Shown here: positions 13,770 through 21,018 of the stretch, one piece after another | Layout: every line of letters begins with the position of its first letter | Position numbering within the stretch: position 1 is the first letter of the stretch | Source of the DNA: Chitinophagaceae bacterium | GTDB taxonomy: Bacteria > Bacteroidota > Bacteroidia > Chitinophagales > Chitinophagaceae | Direction of reading: 5' to 3' | Length of the DNA: 22,576 nucleotides | Assembly (NCBI GenBank): GCA_025362915.1 | Contig: JANYEU010000002.1 | Location: forward strand, 1 to 22,576 | Made by a program: the position numbers and the translations under genes | The notes under the pieces: model-generated | The model's database searches: none | Told to the model about the DNA's origin: nothing | The model's input: the letters and a program-made list of their open reading frames with translations, nothing else

Positions 13770-14979
13770 ATGCGAAAATTTCTATTACCTACTTGCCCTT
13801 GTTTATACAGGCAATGCACAGACATGTGCCAATAGTTTGGTTATTAGGGCCGTTGCCGATAGCAATGTGTTTAAGCAGGCCATCATTAATATTAATTATG
13901 CTAACCAGCCGGCTACCGGACCTTATGGATTATCAGAAATTGAATCTTTGGGATGGACAAATAGTTCCTCTGGCTTTCCTTCTTGGATTCAAAGAACCTT
14001 GTTCCAATACAACCTTAGTGCAATACCTAAGAATGCAGTTATTACAAGTGCAAAGCTTTATTTATACGCCAAGACAGTTGGACTTAGTAATGGTAATTTG
14101 CAGGATCCCACATTTGGTAGTGCTAATACTTCACTCCTACAAAGAGTTGCCGCTCCATGGAATATGAGTACTGTAGGATGGGGTACACAACCAGCAACAG
14201 TTACTGATGCTACACAGAAAACATTGGCACAAAGTGCAAGCCTTGCCCAAAACTATGTGATAGACATGACGGACTTTGCACAGCTTTGGGTAAATAAGCC
14301 TGATAGCAACTATAGTGTTTTGCTTAGATTACAAACCGAAAAGACATACAACAGTATGATATTTAACTCTTTTGGTGCAGTAGATTCCTTAAAACCACGC
14401 TTGGAGATTTGTTATACAGTACCACTACCAATCGCTTTGGTTTCATTTAGTGGAAATGTTGCAAACGATTTGGTGAACCTAAACTGGATATCCAATGATG
14501 CAAACAATGCTTATACCACAATAGAAAGAAGCTACGATGGAGTTAACTTCTCTGCTGCAGGTTCTGTAAAGGGTAACGGTGGAATAGGTGCCAATAAATA
14601 TACATTTACTGATAAGCCATCCGCTGCAACAAAGGTTTATTACCGTTTGAAGTTGATAAGCAAGGATGGCAGCTACAACTATAGCCAAACTATTACGATG
14701 GTTACCAATAACAGTTTAAAAGTATTGACTGCTGATGTATATCCTAACCCGGTTCGCAGTACAGATGTAAGCGTAAGCCTTTATTTATTGAAGGAAGATG
14801 CGTTGACCATCCGCGTATTCGACATTAACGGAAAGATGGTTTACACACAGAAAGTACAAGGGCAAAAAGGATTTAGTACGCTATCTATCCCTGCGTTTAA
14901 ATACCTAAGTGCCGGCACTTACACAGTAAATATTATCAGCAGTACAGATGTGGTGAATAAGAAAGTGGTGAAACTATAA
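13770..14979 (+). CDS. Secreted DNRLRE protein with T9SS sorting domain, frameshifted
   Basis: The main open frame (from 13759, TTG at 13837, stop at 14977-14979) encodes about 380 residues. The N-terminal half (ADSNVFKQAIININYANQ ... TLFQYNLSAIPKNAVITSAKLYLYAKTVG) matches DNRLRE domains, jelly-roll-like modules of secreted carbohydrate-active or adhesion proteins. A fibronectin-like middle (VNLNWISNDANNAYTTIERSYDGVNFSAAG) follows, and the last 80 residues are a type A T9SS sorting domain (VYPNPV, FDINGKMV, LSAGTYTVNI, KKVVKL). The signal peptide is split. ATG 13770 gives MRKFLLPT and then runs out of frame, while the main frame reads LLALVYTGNAQT at 13789-13824. Removing one A from the AAAA run at 13775-13778 gives MRNFYYLLALVYTGNAQT, a good signal peptide. 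So it is a sequencing error, a mutation, or a switchable gene. Confidence 0.8.
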
Positions 14980-15036
14980 TTACCATAGATTTATAAAATT
15001 GCGGGTTCGATTTAAGTTCCTTCAATTACATTTACA

Positions 15037-15088
15037 GCCCCTCAATACAATATGAAACTACTTCACATTGTATTGGGGGGCAACTTTT
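15037..15088 (+). terminator. Hairpin terminator after the T9SS protein gene
   Basis: Left arm CCCCTCAATACAATATGA (15038-15055) pairs with CATTGTATTGGGGGG around 15064-15080 at about 16 of 18 positions, loop about 7 nt, then T5 at 15084-15088. It is placed 58 bp after the T9SS gene stop and ends before the flippase ATG, so it would insulate the two. Confidence 0.6.
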
Positions 15089-15100
15089 TAGCAGCATACT

Positions 15101-16588
15101 ATGGCAAACATCCGGAAACAGGCAATTACATCAAGCATTCTTTTATACATTGGTTTCGGCATTGGGGCAATAAACATTTACCTCTATACCAAAAACGGAA
15201 CCTTTACGGAAGCACAATTTGGACTGACGCGTTTGTTTTTCGATTTCTCTACCAATATATATGCATTCGCCAGTCTTGGTGCCATTTCGGTCATTTACAA
15301 ATTCTATCCTTATTATAAAGATAACCTACCCGACAGAGAAAATGATTTGGTTACCTGGGTATTGTGTGCCGCACTGATAGGCTTTATATTGGTTGTTGGC
15401 GTAGGCATCATCTACCAACCATTTATGATACGAAAGTTTAGCAGGGGATCGCAATTGTTTCTCGACTATTACTTCTGGATATTTCCTTTCGGTTTAGGAC
15501 TACTATTATTTACTGTACTAGAATCACTTGCCTGGGTGATGCAGAAAACGGTATTCACCAACTTTCTAAAAGAGACCGTATTACGCATATTTACCTCTGC
15601 GCTTATTGCCCTTTACTACTTTAAACTAGTAACATTTCCCGTATTTATCTATCTTTTCTCTGGCTTATACCTGGCTATCTTTTTAATACTATTAATATAT
15701 ATTGTTCAGCAAAAGCGATTCTATCTATGCTTTAAGGTAAGCAGGGTAACCAAGAAGTTTTGGAAAAAGATGCTATGGATGCAAGGATTGATGTTTAGCG
15801 GAGTCATCATAAATGCTCTCGGTCAAACGGTGGATGGTATTTTTATTGGAGGATTGGTAAACATTAGTGCTGCGGGTATATTTACGCTGGCGCAATACAT
15901 GGCAAACTTGGTGCAGATACCGCAACGTAGTTTGCAAGCAATAAGTGTAGGCGTACTATCGCAAGCATGGAAGGACAAAGATTTGGTAGAAGTAAACAGG
16001 ATATATACGCGGAGCTGCATAAATATGTTGCTGGCAAGTTTGTTTATTTATGGTAATGTAGTGCTGAATGCAGCTGGAACAATACATGCCTTCAACCTTA
16101 AGCCAATCTATTTAGAGGGAATAGATGCCATGATAATACTGGGATTGGTACGTATTATAGATGCCGGCACAGGCGTAAATGGAATGGTGATACTTACCTC
16201 TTCCCGTTGGCGTTTTGATTTTTTTAGCGGACTGATATTGATTGTATTGATTCTGCCTACCAACTATTTCCTGATCAAAGAATATGGCATAATAGGTTCT
16301 GCGTATGCACAACTTATTTCAATGAGTGTTTATAATTATATACGTTTTGAGTTTATTAGAAGGAAGTTTAAGATGCAGCCATTTGATGGCAAGACAGTGC
16401 TTACCATATTACTTACGGCTGCTGCATTTGGCATTGCCTATTGGGTGGGAGGTTACTTTATACGTTGGGAAGCCATTATAGTTAAATTTATCATCTTTTC
16501 TGGCTTGATGATAACAGGTATTTTTACTTTTAGGCTATCGCCAGATGCACACCAGCTTTGGGATAAGGTGAAACTAAAGTTTAGCTAA
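15101..16588 (+). CDS. Wzx/MATE-like polysaccharide flippase
   Basis: A 495-residue integral membrane protein with about 12-14 hydrophobic helices spread over its length, the layout of MOP-superfamily flippases (Wzx, MATE, MurJ). The N-terminus KQAITSSILLYIGFGIGAINIYLYTKNGTFTEAQFGL (about 5-41) is typical of Bacteroidota 'oligosaccharide flippase family' proteins: a helix, a small-residue kink, then the Thr-Phe-Thr loop. Further helices lie at about 83-105, 125-147, 165-200, 230-250, 350-375, 390-415 and 435-490. Such proteins move undecaprenyl-linked glycans across the inner membrane. No polymerase or ligase genes flank it, but the GT2 enzyme at 1535 and the methyltransferase at 13031 could act on the same kind of product. 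It is preceded by a terminator, so it likely has its own promoter. Confidence 0.85.
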   Translation: MANIRKQAITSSILLYIGFGIGAINIYLYTKNGTFTEAQFGLTRLFFDFSTNIYAFASLGAISVIYKFYPYYKDNLPDRENDLVTWVLCAALIGFILVVGVGIIYQPFMIRKFSRGSQLFLDYYFWIFPFGLGLLLFTVLESLAWVMQKTVFTNFLKETVLRIFTSALIALYYFKLVTFPVFIYLFSGLYLAIFLILLIYIVQQKRFYLCFKVSRVTKKFWKKMLWMQGLMFSGVIINALGQTVDGIFIGGLVNISAAGIFTLAQYMANLVQIPQRSLQAISVGVLSQAWKDKDLVEVNRIYTRSCINMLLASLFIYGNVVLNAAGTIHAFNLKPIYLEGIDAMIILGLVRIIDAGTGVNGMVILTSSRWRFDFFSGLILIVLILPTNYFLIKEYGIIGSAYAQLISMSVYNYIRFEFIRRKFKMQPFDGKTVLTILLTAAAFGIAYWVGGYFIRWEAIIVKFIIFSGLMITGIFTFRLSPDAHQLWDKVKLKFS

Positions 16589-16634
16589 CTATAACATATC
16601 TCTGGTACAATTTAATTGTGGATTATTCTTCCAC

Positions 16635-16662
16635 TTGACTAATACTTTTAAAATTATCTTCG
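16635..16662 (+). promoter_or_regulatory. Possible purK promoter (TTG ... TATCTTCG)
   Basis: TTG at 16635-16637 and TATCTTCG at 16655-16662 (one mismatch to TAnnTTTG) are 17 bp apart and lie just upstream of the purK ATG at 16680. The same TTG is why a longer ORF could be read; promoter is the better explanation. Confidence 0.35.
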
Positions 16663-16679
16663 CATCAAACAACCACAAC

Positions 16680-17801
16680 ATGAAAATAGGCATATTGGGA
16701 GGAGGGCAACTAGGCAGAATGCTTTTACAGGCGGGCGTAAACTATGTAGTAGAAACGCATGTATTGGAGAATGACAGCGAATGCCCTGCCGCGCATTTAT
16801 GTAATCATTTTACAAAAGGAGATATTCAAGACTTTGACACAGTTTATAACTTTGGAAAGGGACTAGACGCCATCACCATAGAAATAGAAGCGGTAAATGT
16901 TGATGCCCTAGACAAGTTACAAAAAGAAGGAGTGCGGGTGTACCCCTCTCCTGCCACACTACGGATTATAAAAAATAAGATACTACAAAAGCAATTTTAT
17001 AAGGACAAGGAGATTCCTACTGCTGAGTTTGTAATTACAGAACAAGCCAGCGACCTAAACAAACATATATCATTTCTACCAGCAGTACATAAGCTTGGCG
17101 AAGGAGGCTATGACGGAAAAGGTGTACAGATACTTAAAGAAAAAGATGATATAGAAAAAGGATTTAACGCCCCCTCAGTATTAGAGAAATTAGTACCAGT
17201 ACAAAAAGAAATTGCAGTTATTGTAGCCATGAATGACAAAGGCGAGACTGCCATTTATCCTCCTGCCGAAATGGTATTTGATGTACGTTATAACCTATTA
17301 GATTACCAATTATCTCCGTCAAGACTAGTTAAGGAAGTATTATGGAAGGTGGAAGCTATTGCTTTTAAGGTACTAAGGGAACTAAAAAGCCCCGGCATCT
17401 TTGCAGTAGAGCTTTTTGTAGATAAGAATAATGATGTGCTGCTAAATGAAATAGCACCTAGGGTGCACAATAGCGGACATCATACAATAGAAGCAAATTA
17501 TTGCAGCCAATACGATATGCTATGGCGCATAATGCTACAACTCCCATTGGGCAATACTGCCGCAATACTGCCTTCCTCCTTGGTAAACCTAGTTGGTGCA
17601 GAAGGATATACAGGGAAAGTAACTTATCGTGGCATGGATGAGGTATTAAAACTAGGAAATACTTTCATACATCTTTATGGCAAGGCGAATACAAAACCAG
17701 GACGTAAGATGGGGCATGTAACCATTCTTGGCAATGATTTTACAGAACTCACCCACACTGCACATAAAGTAAAAAACTTGTTGCAAGTAATTAGTGAATA
17801 A
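16680..17801 (+). CDS. purK: 5-(carboxyamino)imidazole ribonucleotide synthase
   Basis: A 373-residue ATP-grasp enzyme. It carboxylates 5-aminoimidazole ribonucleotide with bicarbonate and ATP to give N5-CAIR, which PurE converts to CAIR in purine synthesis. The start GILGGGQLGRML (4-15) is the signature opening; an upstream TTG at 16635 would bury it 15 residues in, so ATG 16680 is chosen. ATP-binding appears in HKLGEGGYDGKGVQIL (about 138-153), and the ATP-grasp acidic and metal residues in FAVELFVDKNNDVLLNEIAPRVHNSGHHTIEA (about 239-270). The C-terminal PurK domain (HLYGKANTKPGRKMGHVTI) is also present. Length is typical. purE is not beside it, and a terminator follows within 5 bp, so it is a single-gene unit. 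Confidence 0.95.
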   Translation: MKIGILGGGQLGRMLLQAGVNYVVETHVLENDSECPAAHLCNHFTKGDIQDFDTVYNFGKGLDAITIEIEAVNVDALDKLQKEGVRVYPSPATLRIIKNKILQKQFYKDKEIPTAEFVITEQASDLNKHISFLPAVHKLGEGGYDGKGVQILKEKDDIEKGFNAPSVLEKLVPVQKEIAVIVAMNDKGETAIYPPAEMVFDVRYNLLDYQLSPSRLVKEVLWKVEAIAFKVLRELKSPGIFAVELFVDKNNDVLLNEIAPRVHNSGHHTIEANYCSQYDMLWRIMLQLPLGNTAAILPSSLVNLVGAEGYTGKVTYRGMDEVLKLGNTFIHLYGKANTKPGRKMGHVTILGNDFTELTHTAHKVKNLLQVISE

Positions 17802-17805
17802 CGCT

Positions 17806-17827
17806 GACTTGAAATCCCAAGTCTTTT
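17806..17827 (+). terminator. Intrinsic terminator after purK
   Basis: GACTTG (17806-17811), loop AAATCC, CAAGTC (17818-17823), then TTTT. It fills the 27-bp gap between convergent purK and the PAP2-like gene. Confidence 0.65.
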
Positions 17828-17828
17828 A

Positions 17829-18470
17829 CTATTTACTCATAAATGCCCTATCCACCACCTTTCTTGCAAGTCTATATACCAAATAAGCCCCCAACGGTGC
17901 TACAACAACATCTATGGTATAATGTACATGCTGTATCAAAACCAAGATACCTATTGCAAATGTAGAACATAGGGCAAGTATCTTATCTCCTCTTTTATTA
18001 AAGCATAAAAACATTAAAAACATGGAAGAAGTATGTCCCGAATAGAAAAGGTCTTTTGTAATGAATGTCCCATGATAGAATTCGTTAGATAATGGGTCTT
18101 TTAATAAAATTAAATTTATCGGCGCATCTAATGGAACGAGAGAAATAGTAATCATTCTAGATAATGTTAACAGAAGAAAACCCCATACAAATAAAATAAA
18201 CAGGTAGGGGGTTTTAAAACTACGTACTATCAATAGAAGTGCAGTTCCCCAGATAAAGGTAAAGATAGGAATTGATAGGTTGAGAGTAGGAAGCCATTCA
18301 AGTAAAATGTCATTCAATACAATACCATGTCTCTTTTCTATGACATCGAAAAAAGTTGGCAGGACTGACAATAGGCAAGCAATTAAAATAAATCCAACTA
18401 TCAAAGTAAACTTTACAGACCGTTGTGCCAATGATTTTTTCCAAGAAATAGTATAAAACGACTCGCTCAT
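17829..18470 (-). CDS. PAP2-like (PAP2_C type) membrane phosphatase
   Basis: A 213-residue membrane protein with about six hydrophobic helices (21-38, 67-83, 89-108, 145-158, 163-181, 183-198). The catalytic pair of the PAP2_C/sphingomyelin-synthase-like group is visible: YSGHTSSM (143-150) with His146, and HVHYTID (181-187) with His183 and Asp187. The usual first PAP2 motif (KxxxxxxRP) is absent, as is normal in PAP2_C proteins. These enzymes hydrolyse or transfer lipid phosphate headgroups. Bacteroidota make sphingolipids, so a phospholipid or sphingolipid headgroup role is possible but unproven. It converges with purK and has no operon partner; its start is divergent from the PhyH gene. 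Confidence 0.8.
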   Translation of the reverse strand: MSESFYTISWKKSLAQRSVKFTLIVGFILIACLLSVLPTFFDVIEKRHGIVLNDILLEWLPTLNLSIPIFTFIWGTALLLIVRSFKTPYLFILFVWGFLLLTLSRMITISLVPLDAPINLILLKDPLSNEFYHGTFITKDLFYSGHTSSMFLMFLCFNKRGDKILALCSTFAIGILVLIQHVHYTIDVVVAPLGAYLVYRLARKVVDRAFMSK

Positions 18471-18565
18471 AAAGGCTAAAAATAATAGATTATGACAACC
18501 TGCAAGATTTTTTTTATGTTTAAAACCACCAATCCCTTTAATAAAATGTTATTCTATTTGTTTTA

Positions 18566-18594
18566 TTGAAGGATAACCCGCAAATTTGTATTTG
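18566..18594 (+). promoter_or_regulatory. Possible promoter for PhyH gene
   Basis: TTG (18566-18568) and TGTATTTG (18587-18594, one mismatch to TAnnTTTG) are 18 bp apart, about 34 bp before the chosen ATG at 18628. A TTG within this stretch also permits a longer ORF, but the promoter reading explains it better. Confidence 0.4.
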
Positions 18595-18627
18595 CTTTTT
18601 AAAAAATCTTTGAGCCCTTTGAGTATA

Positions 18628-19443
18628 ATGGTAAATAAAAAATGGAATTCAGACTTTCAGTTAGGGGATAGTTTAACAGACGAACAGCTCTCTTTTTTTG
18701 ACGAGCATGGCGTAATCGTGTTCAGGAATTTTCTCCCAAAAGAGAAAGTTGCGACTTGTATAAGTGAATTGAAACGAATAGAAAAACAATGGATAGAGGA
18801 AGGTAGGGAAAAGGTAAATGGCATTCCCCTTAAGCATGGTAAGGATGATGAAGGTAATACCACCATCCAACGCTTATGCTTTTCTTCACTCTATAGTGAT
18901 GCTTTACATGATTTGTTGCAAGAACCTAAATTACAATTGCTCTTCTCTCTTTTAGGTTCTTATGAAGGTAGGATTGGCGAGAATGAGAAGGACGGGCTTG
19001 TTATTAATAACTATATCAATACCACCAATAGTGCCTTTAGCAAGATGGGATGGCACACAGATAGTCCGCGTGATTTGTTTTTGGGGCAGAAAATAATGCC
19101 GATGCTAAATGTAGGCATCCACTTGGATGAGTGCCTGTTTGAAAACGGTGGTTTAAGGGTATTGCCTGGTACGCATAAACAAAACATCATCAAACTGCTT
19201 TTCGGTAAAAAATATTTTATTGATAATAGCAACGACCCTAAAGAAATAGGTTTCGACATGTTTGCAGGAGATCTCTCTGTACATGATGGAAGACTATGGC
19301 ATAGGGTAAAACAATCTCCTTTGTTTGGCGAGCCTAGTAGGCGCAGGGTTATGTACGTACCAATTATTACCGGAAAGCACAAACCTAAAGGTGATCATAG
19401 TAAAACTCCACTATATCATAGGATAGGCAAGGTCATTAAGTAA
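18628..19443 (+). CDS. Phytanoyl-CoA dioxygenase family protein
   Basis: A 271-residue Fe(II)/2-oxoglutarate-dependent oxygenase of the PhyH family (double-stranded beta-helix fold). The N-terminal segment LTDEQLSFFDEHGVIVFRNFLPKEKV (16-41) is the standard opening. The iron-binding H-x-D is GWHTDSP (H143, D145), and the distal His is in HDGRLWHRVKQS (H219 or H225), followed by the 2-oxoglutarate-binding Arg in PSRRRVMYV (about 238-240). GGLRVLPGTHK (174-184) is a usual family block. All key residues appear intact, so the enzyme should be active, hydroxylating an unknown substrate. ATG 18628 is preferred to TTG 18586, which lies in the candidate promoter. It is monocistronic, with a strong terminator 25 bp after its stop. 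Confidence 0.88.
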   Translation: MVNKKWNSDFQLGDSLTDEQLSFFDEHGVIVFRNFLPKEKVATCISELKRIEKQWIEEGREKVNGIPLKHGKDDEGNTTIQRLCFSSLYSDALHDLLQEPKLQLLFSLLGSYEGRIGENEKDGLVINNYINTTNSAFSKMGWHTDSPRDLFLGQKIMPMLNVGIHLDECLFENGGLRVLPGTHKQNIIKLLFGKKYFIDNSNDPKEIGFDMFAGDLSVHDGRLWHRVKQSPLFGEPSRRRVMYVPIITGKHKPKGDHSKTPLYHRIGKVIK

Positions 19444-19467
19444 ATAATTCAAAGCATTAGTATATAC

Positions 19468-19510
19468 AAATTGGAAGTATTGATTCAATCAATACTTCCA
19501 ATTTTGTTTT
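19468..19510 (+). terminator. Strong intrinsic terminator after PhyH gene
   Basis: Perfect arms AAATTGGAAGTATTGATT (19468-19485) and AATCAATACTTCCAATTT (19487-19504) round one central base, then TTTTGTTTT. The palindrome could also act on the minus strand, but no gene lies upstream there. Confidence 0.75.
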
Positions 19511-19966
19511 AGCACATTTGCAACTATATGAAGTTGATTCACAAATAGCTTCCTTAAAGCATCAAGAACAATATTTAACAACGTAATTTAACATCATCAT
19601 AATCGATTATTAACCTGATAATAAGCTCATTTACTTCTTTAATTGACAGAATCAGGCGTTTATCCAGCAATATAAGCCACTAATAAAGTTGACTTAATGA
19701 TTAAGTCGACCTTATAAGTTGCCTAATCTGCTAAATGAGGAACTAATATTGAATGATTAGAGGCTTACTTTGTTGATAAGATTTATATTTTGCTGTCTTA
19801 GTCATCTTATCGATTAATTACTATCCGATTATGATATTCTCTACCAAACATTTATATAAGACAGAGAGGTCTATTTAAAAACTGATTATTAAATGTTCTA
19901 TTGATTGTTTTCAGCATACAATATCAGCCATAGTAAGTGGAGAGTATCAATGATTTTTTTAAGCAA
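19511..19966. other. AT-rich spacer with GTTGACTTAA palindrome
   Basis: No gene is seen in this 456-bp stretch. It contains an imperfect palindrome, GTTGACTTAA (19688-19697) and TTAAGTCGAC (19701-19710) with a 3-bp centre, and scattered GATTAA/ATCGATTA words. It lies downstream of both convergent genes' 3' ends (PhyH and the lipoprotein), so a regulatory role is not obvious. Confidence 0.4.
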
Positions 19967-20554
19967 TTAAGGGATAATAACAGTAGGATATACACCGCAA
20001 GAAACATTTACCGAGTAGTTGAAATCATTACTGCCGTATAACTGCTTAACCTCTACAGTATGATTACCCCCCTCAACCTCTGGAATTGTAATGTTAGAGT
20101 TTCCTGATAAACTGTTATAAACAAGGTATCCATCCAGATATACGTCATAGGGATTGTTTGAATCATTTTCTACTTTTATCTTGCCAACTACATTAAGTTT
20201 TATAGGATCATATTCATTCAAAACTTGTGGTTCCAATAATGATGTAATGTGGTTATTACTATAATAGTTATCTAAGCATCCAATTTCCACAGAATAATAA
20301 TAATATAAACCAGTTGAAAGGTTCGAGAAATATAGGTAGCCATTTTGGTCAGTGTAGGTTTTGGCTACAGCATTTTTATAGGTTAGATAATCTGATTTTG
20401 ATTGATACAATGTTACTAAGGCGTTAGGTAGCGCATAACCCTGATCATCAAGTACAAGAATTCTTAATTGTGTAGGTGTTGGTACTTCCTTAGTACAAGA
20501 ATTAAACAAAAACAAAAAGGAACATGCGATGATGATTTTAATAAAATGATTCAT
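19967..20554 (-). CDS. Lipoprotein with carboxypeptidase-regulatory-like domain
   Basis: A 195-residue lipoprotein, started at ATG 20554 (MNHFIKIIIACSFLFLFNSC). The signal peptide ends in a lipobox FNSC with Cys20; an upstream start at 20599 would spoil the signal. After the Cys comes a short linker, then a beta-sandwich-like segment TQLRILVLDDQGYALPNALVTLYQSK ... YTDQNGYLYFSNLSTGLYYYYSVEIGCLDNYY (about 28-105), typical of the carboxypeptidase-D regulatory (transthyretin-like) domain. A second, beta-rich part follows: IKVENDSNNPYDVYLDGYLVYNS ... GGNHTVEVKQLYGSNDFNYSVNVSCG (about 120-190). It probably sits at the membrane surface. It points away from the SusC gene and has no other partner; whether it serves the same uptake system is unknown. 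Confidence 0.8.
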   Translation of the reverse strand: MNHFIKIIIACSFLFLFNSCTKEVPTPTQLRILVLDDQGYALPNALVTLYQSKSDYLTYKNAVAKTYTDQNGYLYFSNLSTGLYYYYSVEIGCLDNYYSNNHITSLLEPQVLNEYDPIKLNVVGKIKVENDSNNPYDVYLDGYLVYNSLSGNSNITIPEVEGGNHTVEVKQLYGSNDFNYSVNVSCGVYPTVIIP

Positions 20555-20599
20555 ATCAAATAATTTGTACAATAATAAACAAACTTCTGTGAGAAGCAC

Positions 20600-21018
20600 T
20601 ATAAAAATGATACCAAGATTTACTAACCCATTTCATGGGCAAACTTTGCTCTGATCATTAATTCTAAATATGAGTTTCCTCTTTAATGATTCAATTTCAT
20701 CAGTCAATCAAAAGTCTTAGTTAGGTTATAAAAAACTATTCAATAGTCCCCTTTAATCTTGGTGCGCCTATTCAAGACCACTGTTCACCTTATGGTAAAA
20801 TCTCCTAAGAGACCGCCATTTATTTCCATTGCTTTCAATGGTTTCTTCGTAACCGTTGCCGGTAACGATACCGGAGTTTTTTTGAGAAATAAGAAAACAG
20901 AGACCTATTTTTATCCCGTAAAAAGTGTGATTTAATGATATTGTAGGTCTATTATCTAGACAGGCAATCCTCAATCATCCCACTTAAAGCTTGTTGGATA
21001 GTAAAAAATGTTGCCATA
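20600..21018. other. Spacer upstream of susC with two RNA hairpins
   Basis: This 419-bp gap has no firm gene. It contains a hairpin, CCATTG-CTTT-CAATGG (20826-20841), directly followed by an intrinsic terminator (20859-20883). A 47-codon plus-strand frame at 20792-20935 overlaps both and is judged doubtful. I see no clear TAnnTTTG promoter for susC. Confidence 0.5.
20859..20883 (+). terminator. Orphan intrinsic terminator before susC
   Basis: CCGGTA (20859-20864), loop ACGA, TACCGG (20869-20874), then AG and seven T's (20877-20883). It lies 135 bp before the susC ATG with no upstream plus-strand gene, so it may end a leader RNA or a small RNA. Confidence 0.6.

Noticed and set aside
13793..14167. 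Second-frame ORF of 124 codons inside the T9SS protein gene
   Set aside because: It is in a different frame from the DNRLRE domain, lacks domain-like sequence and overlaps the real protein fully.
15001..15016. GGTTCGATT, resembling a tRNA T-loop
   Set aside because: No matching T-stem, acceptor stem or anticodon arm is present; it is chance.
20792..20935. 47-codon plus-strand ORF (MVKSPKRPPFISIAF...) before susC
   Set aside because: It looks somewhat protein-like but overlaps the terminator hairpin and has no recognisable family or start signal; the RNA reading is stronger.
20768..20974. 68-codon minus-strand ORF in the susC upstream spacer
   Set aside because: It lies antisense to the hairpin and terminator, has no family signal, and its neighbours give no support.
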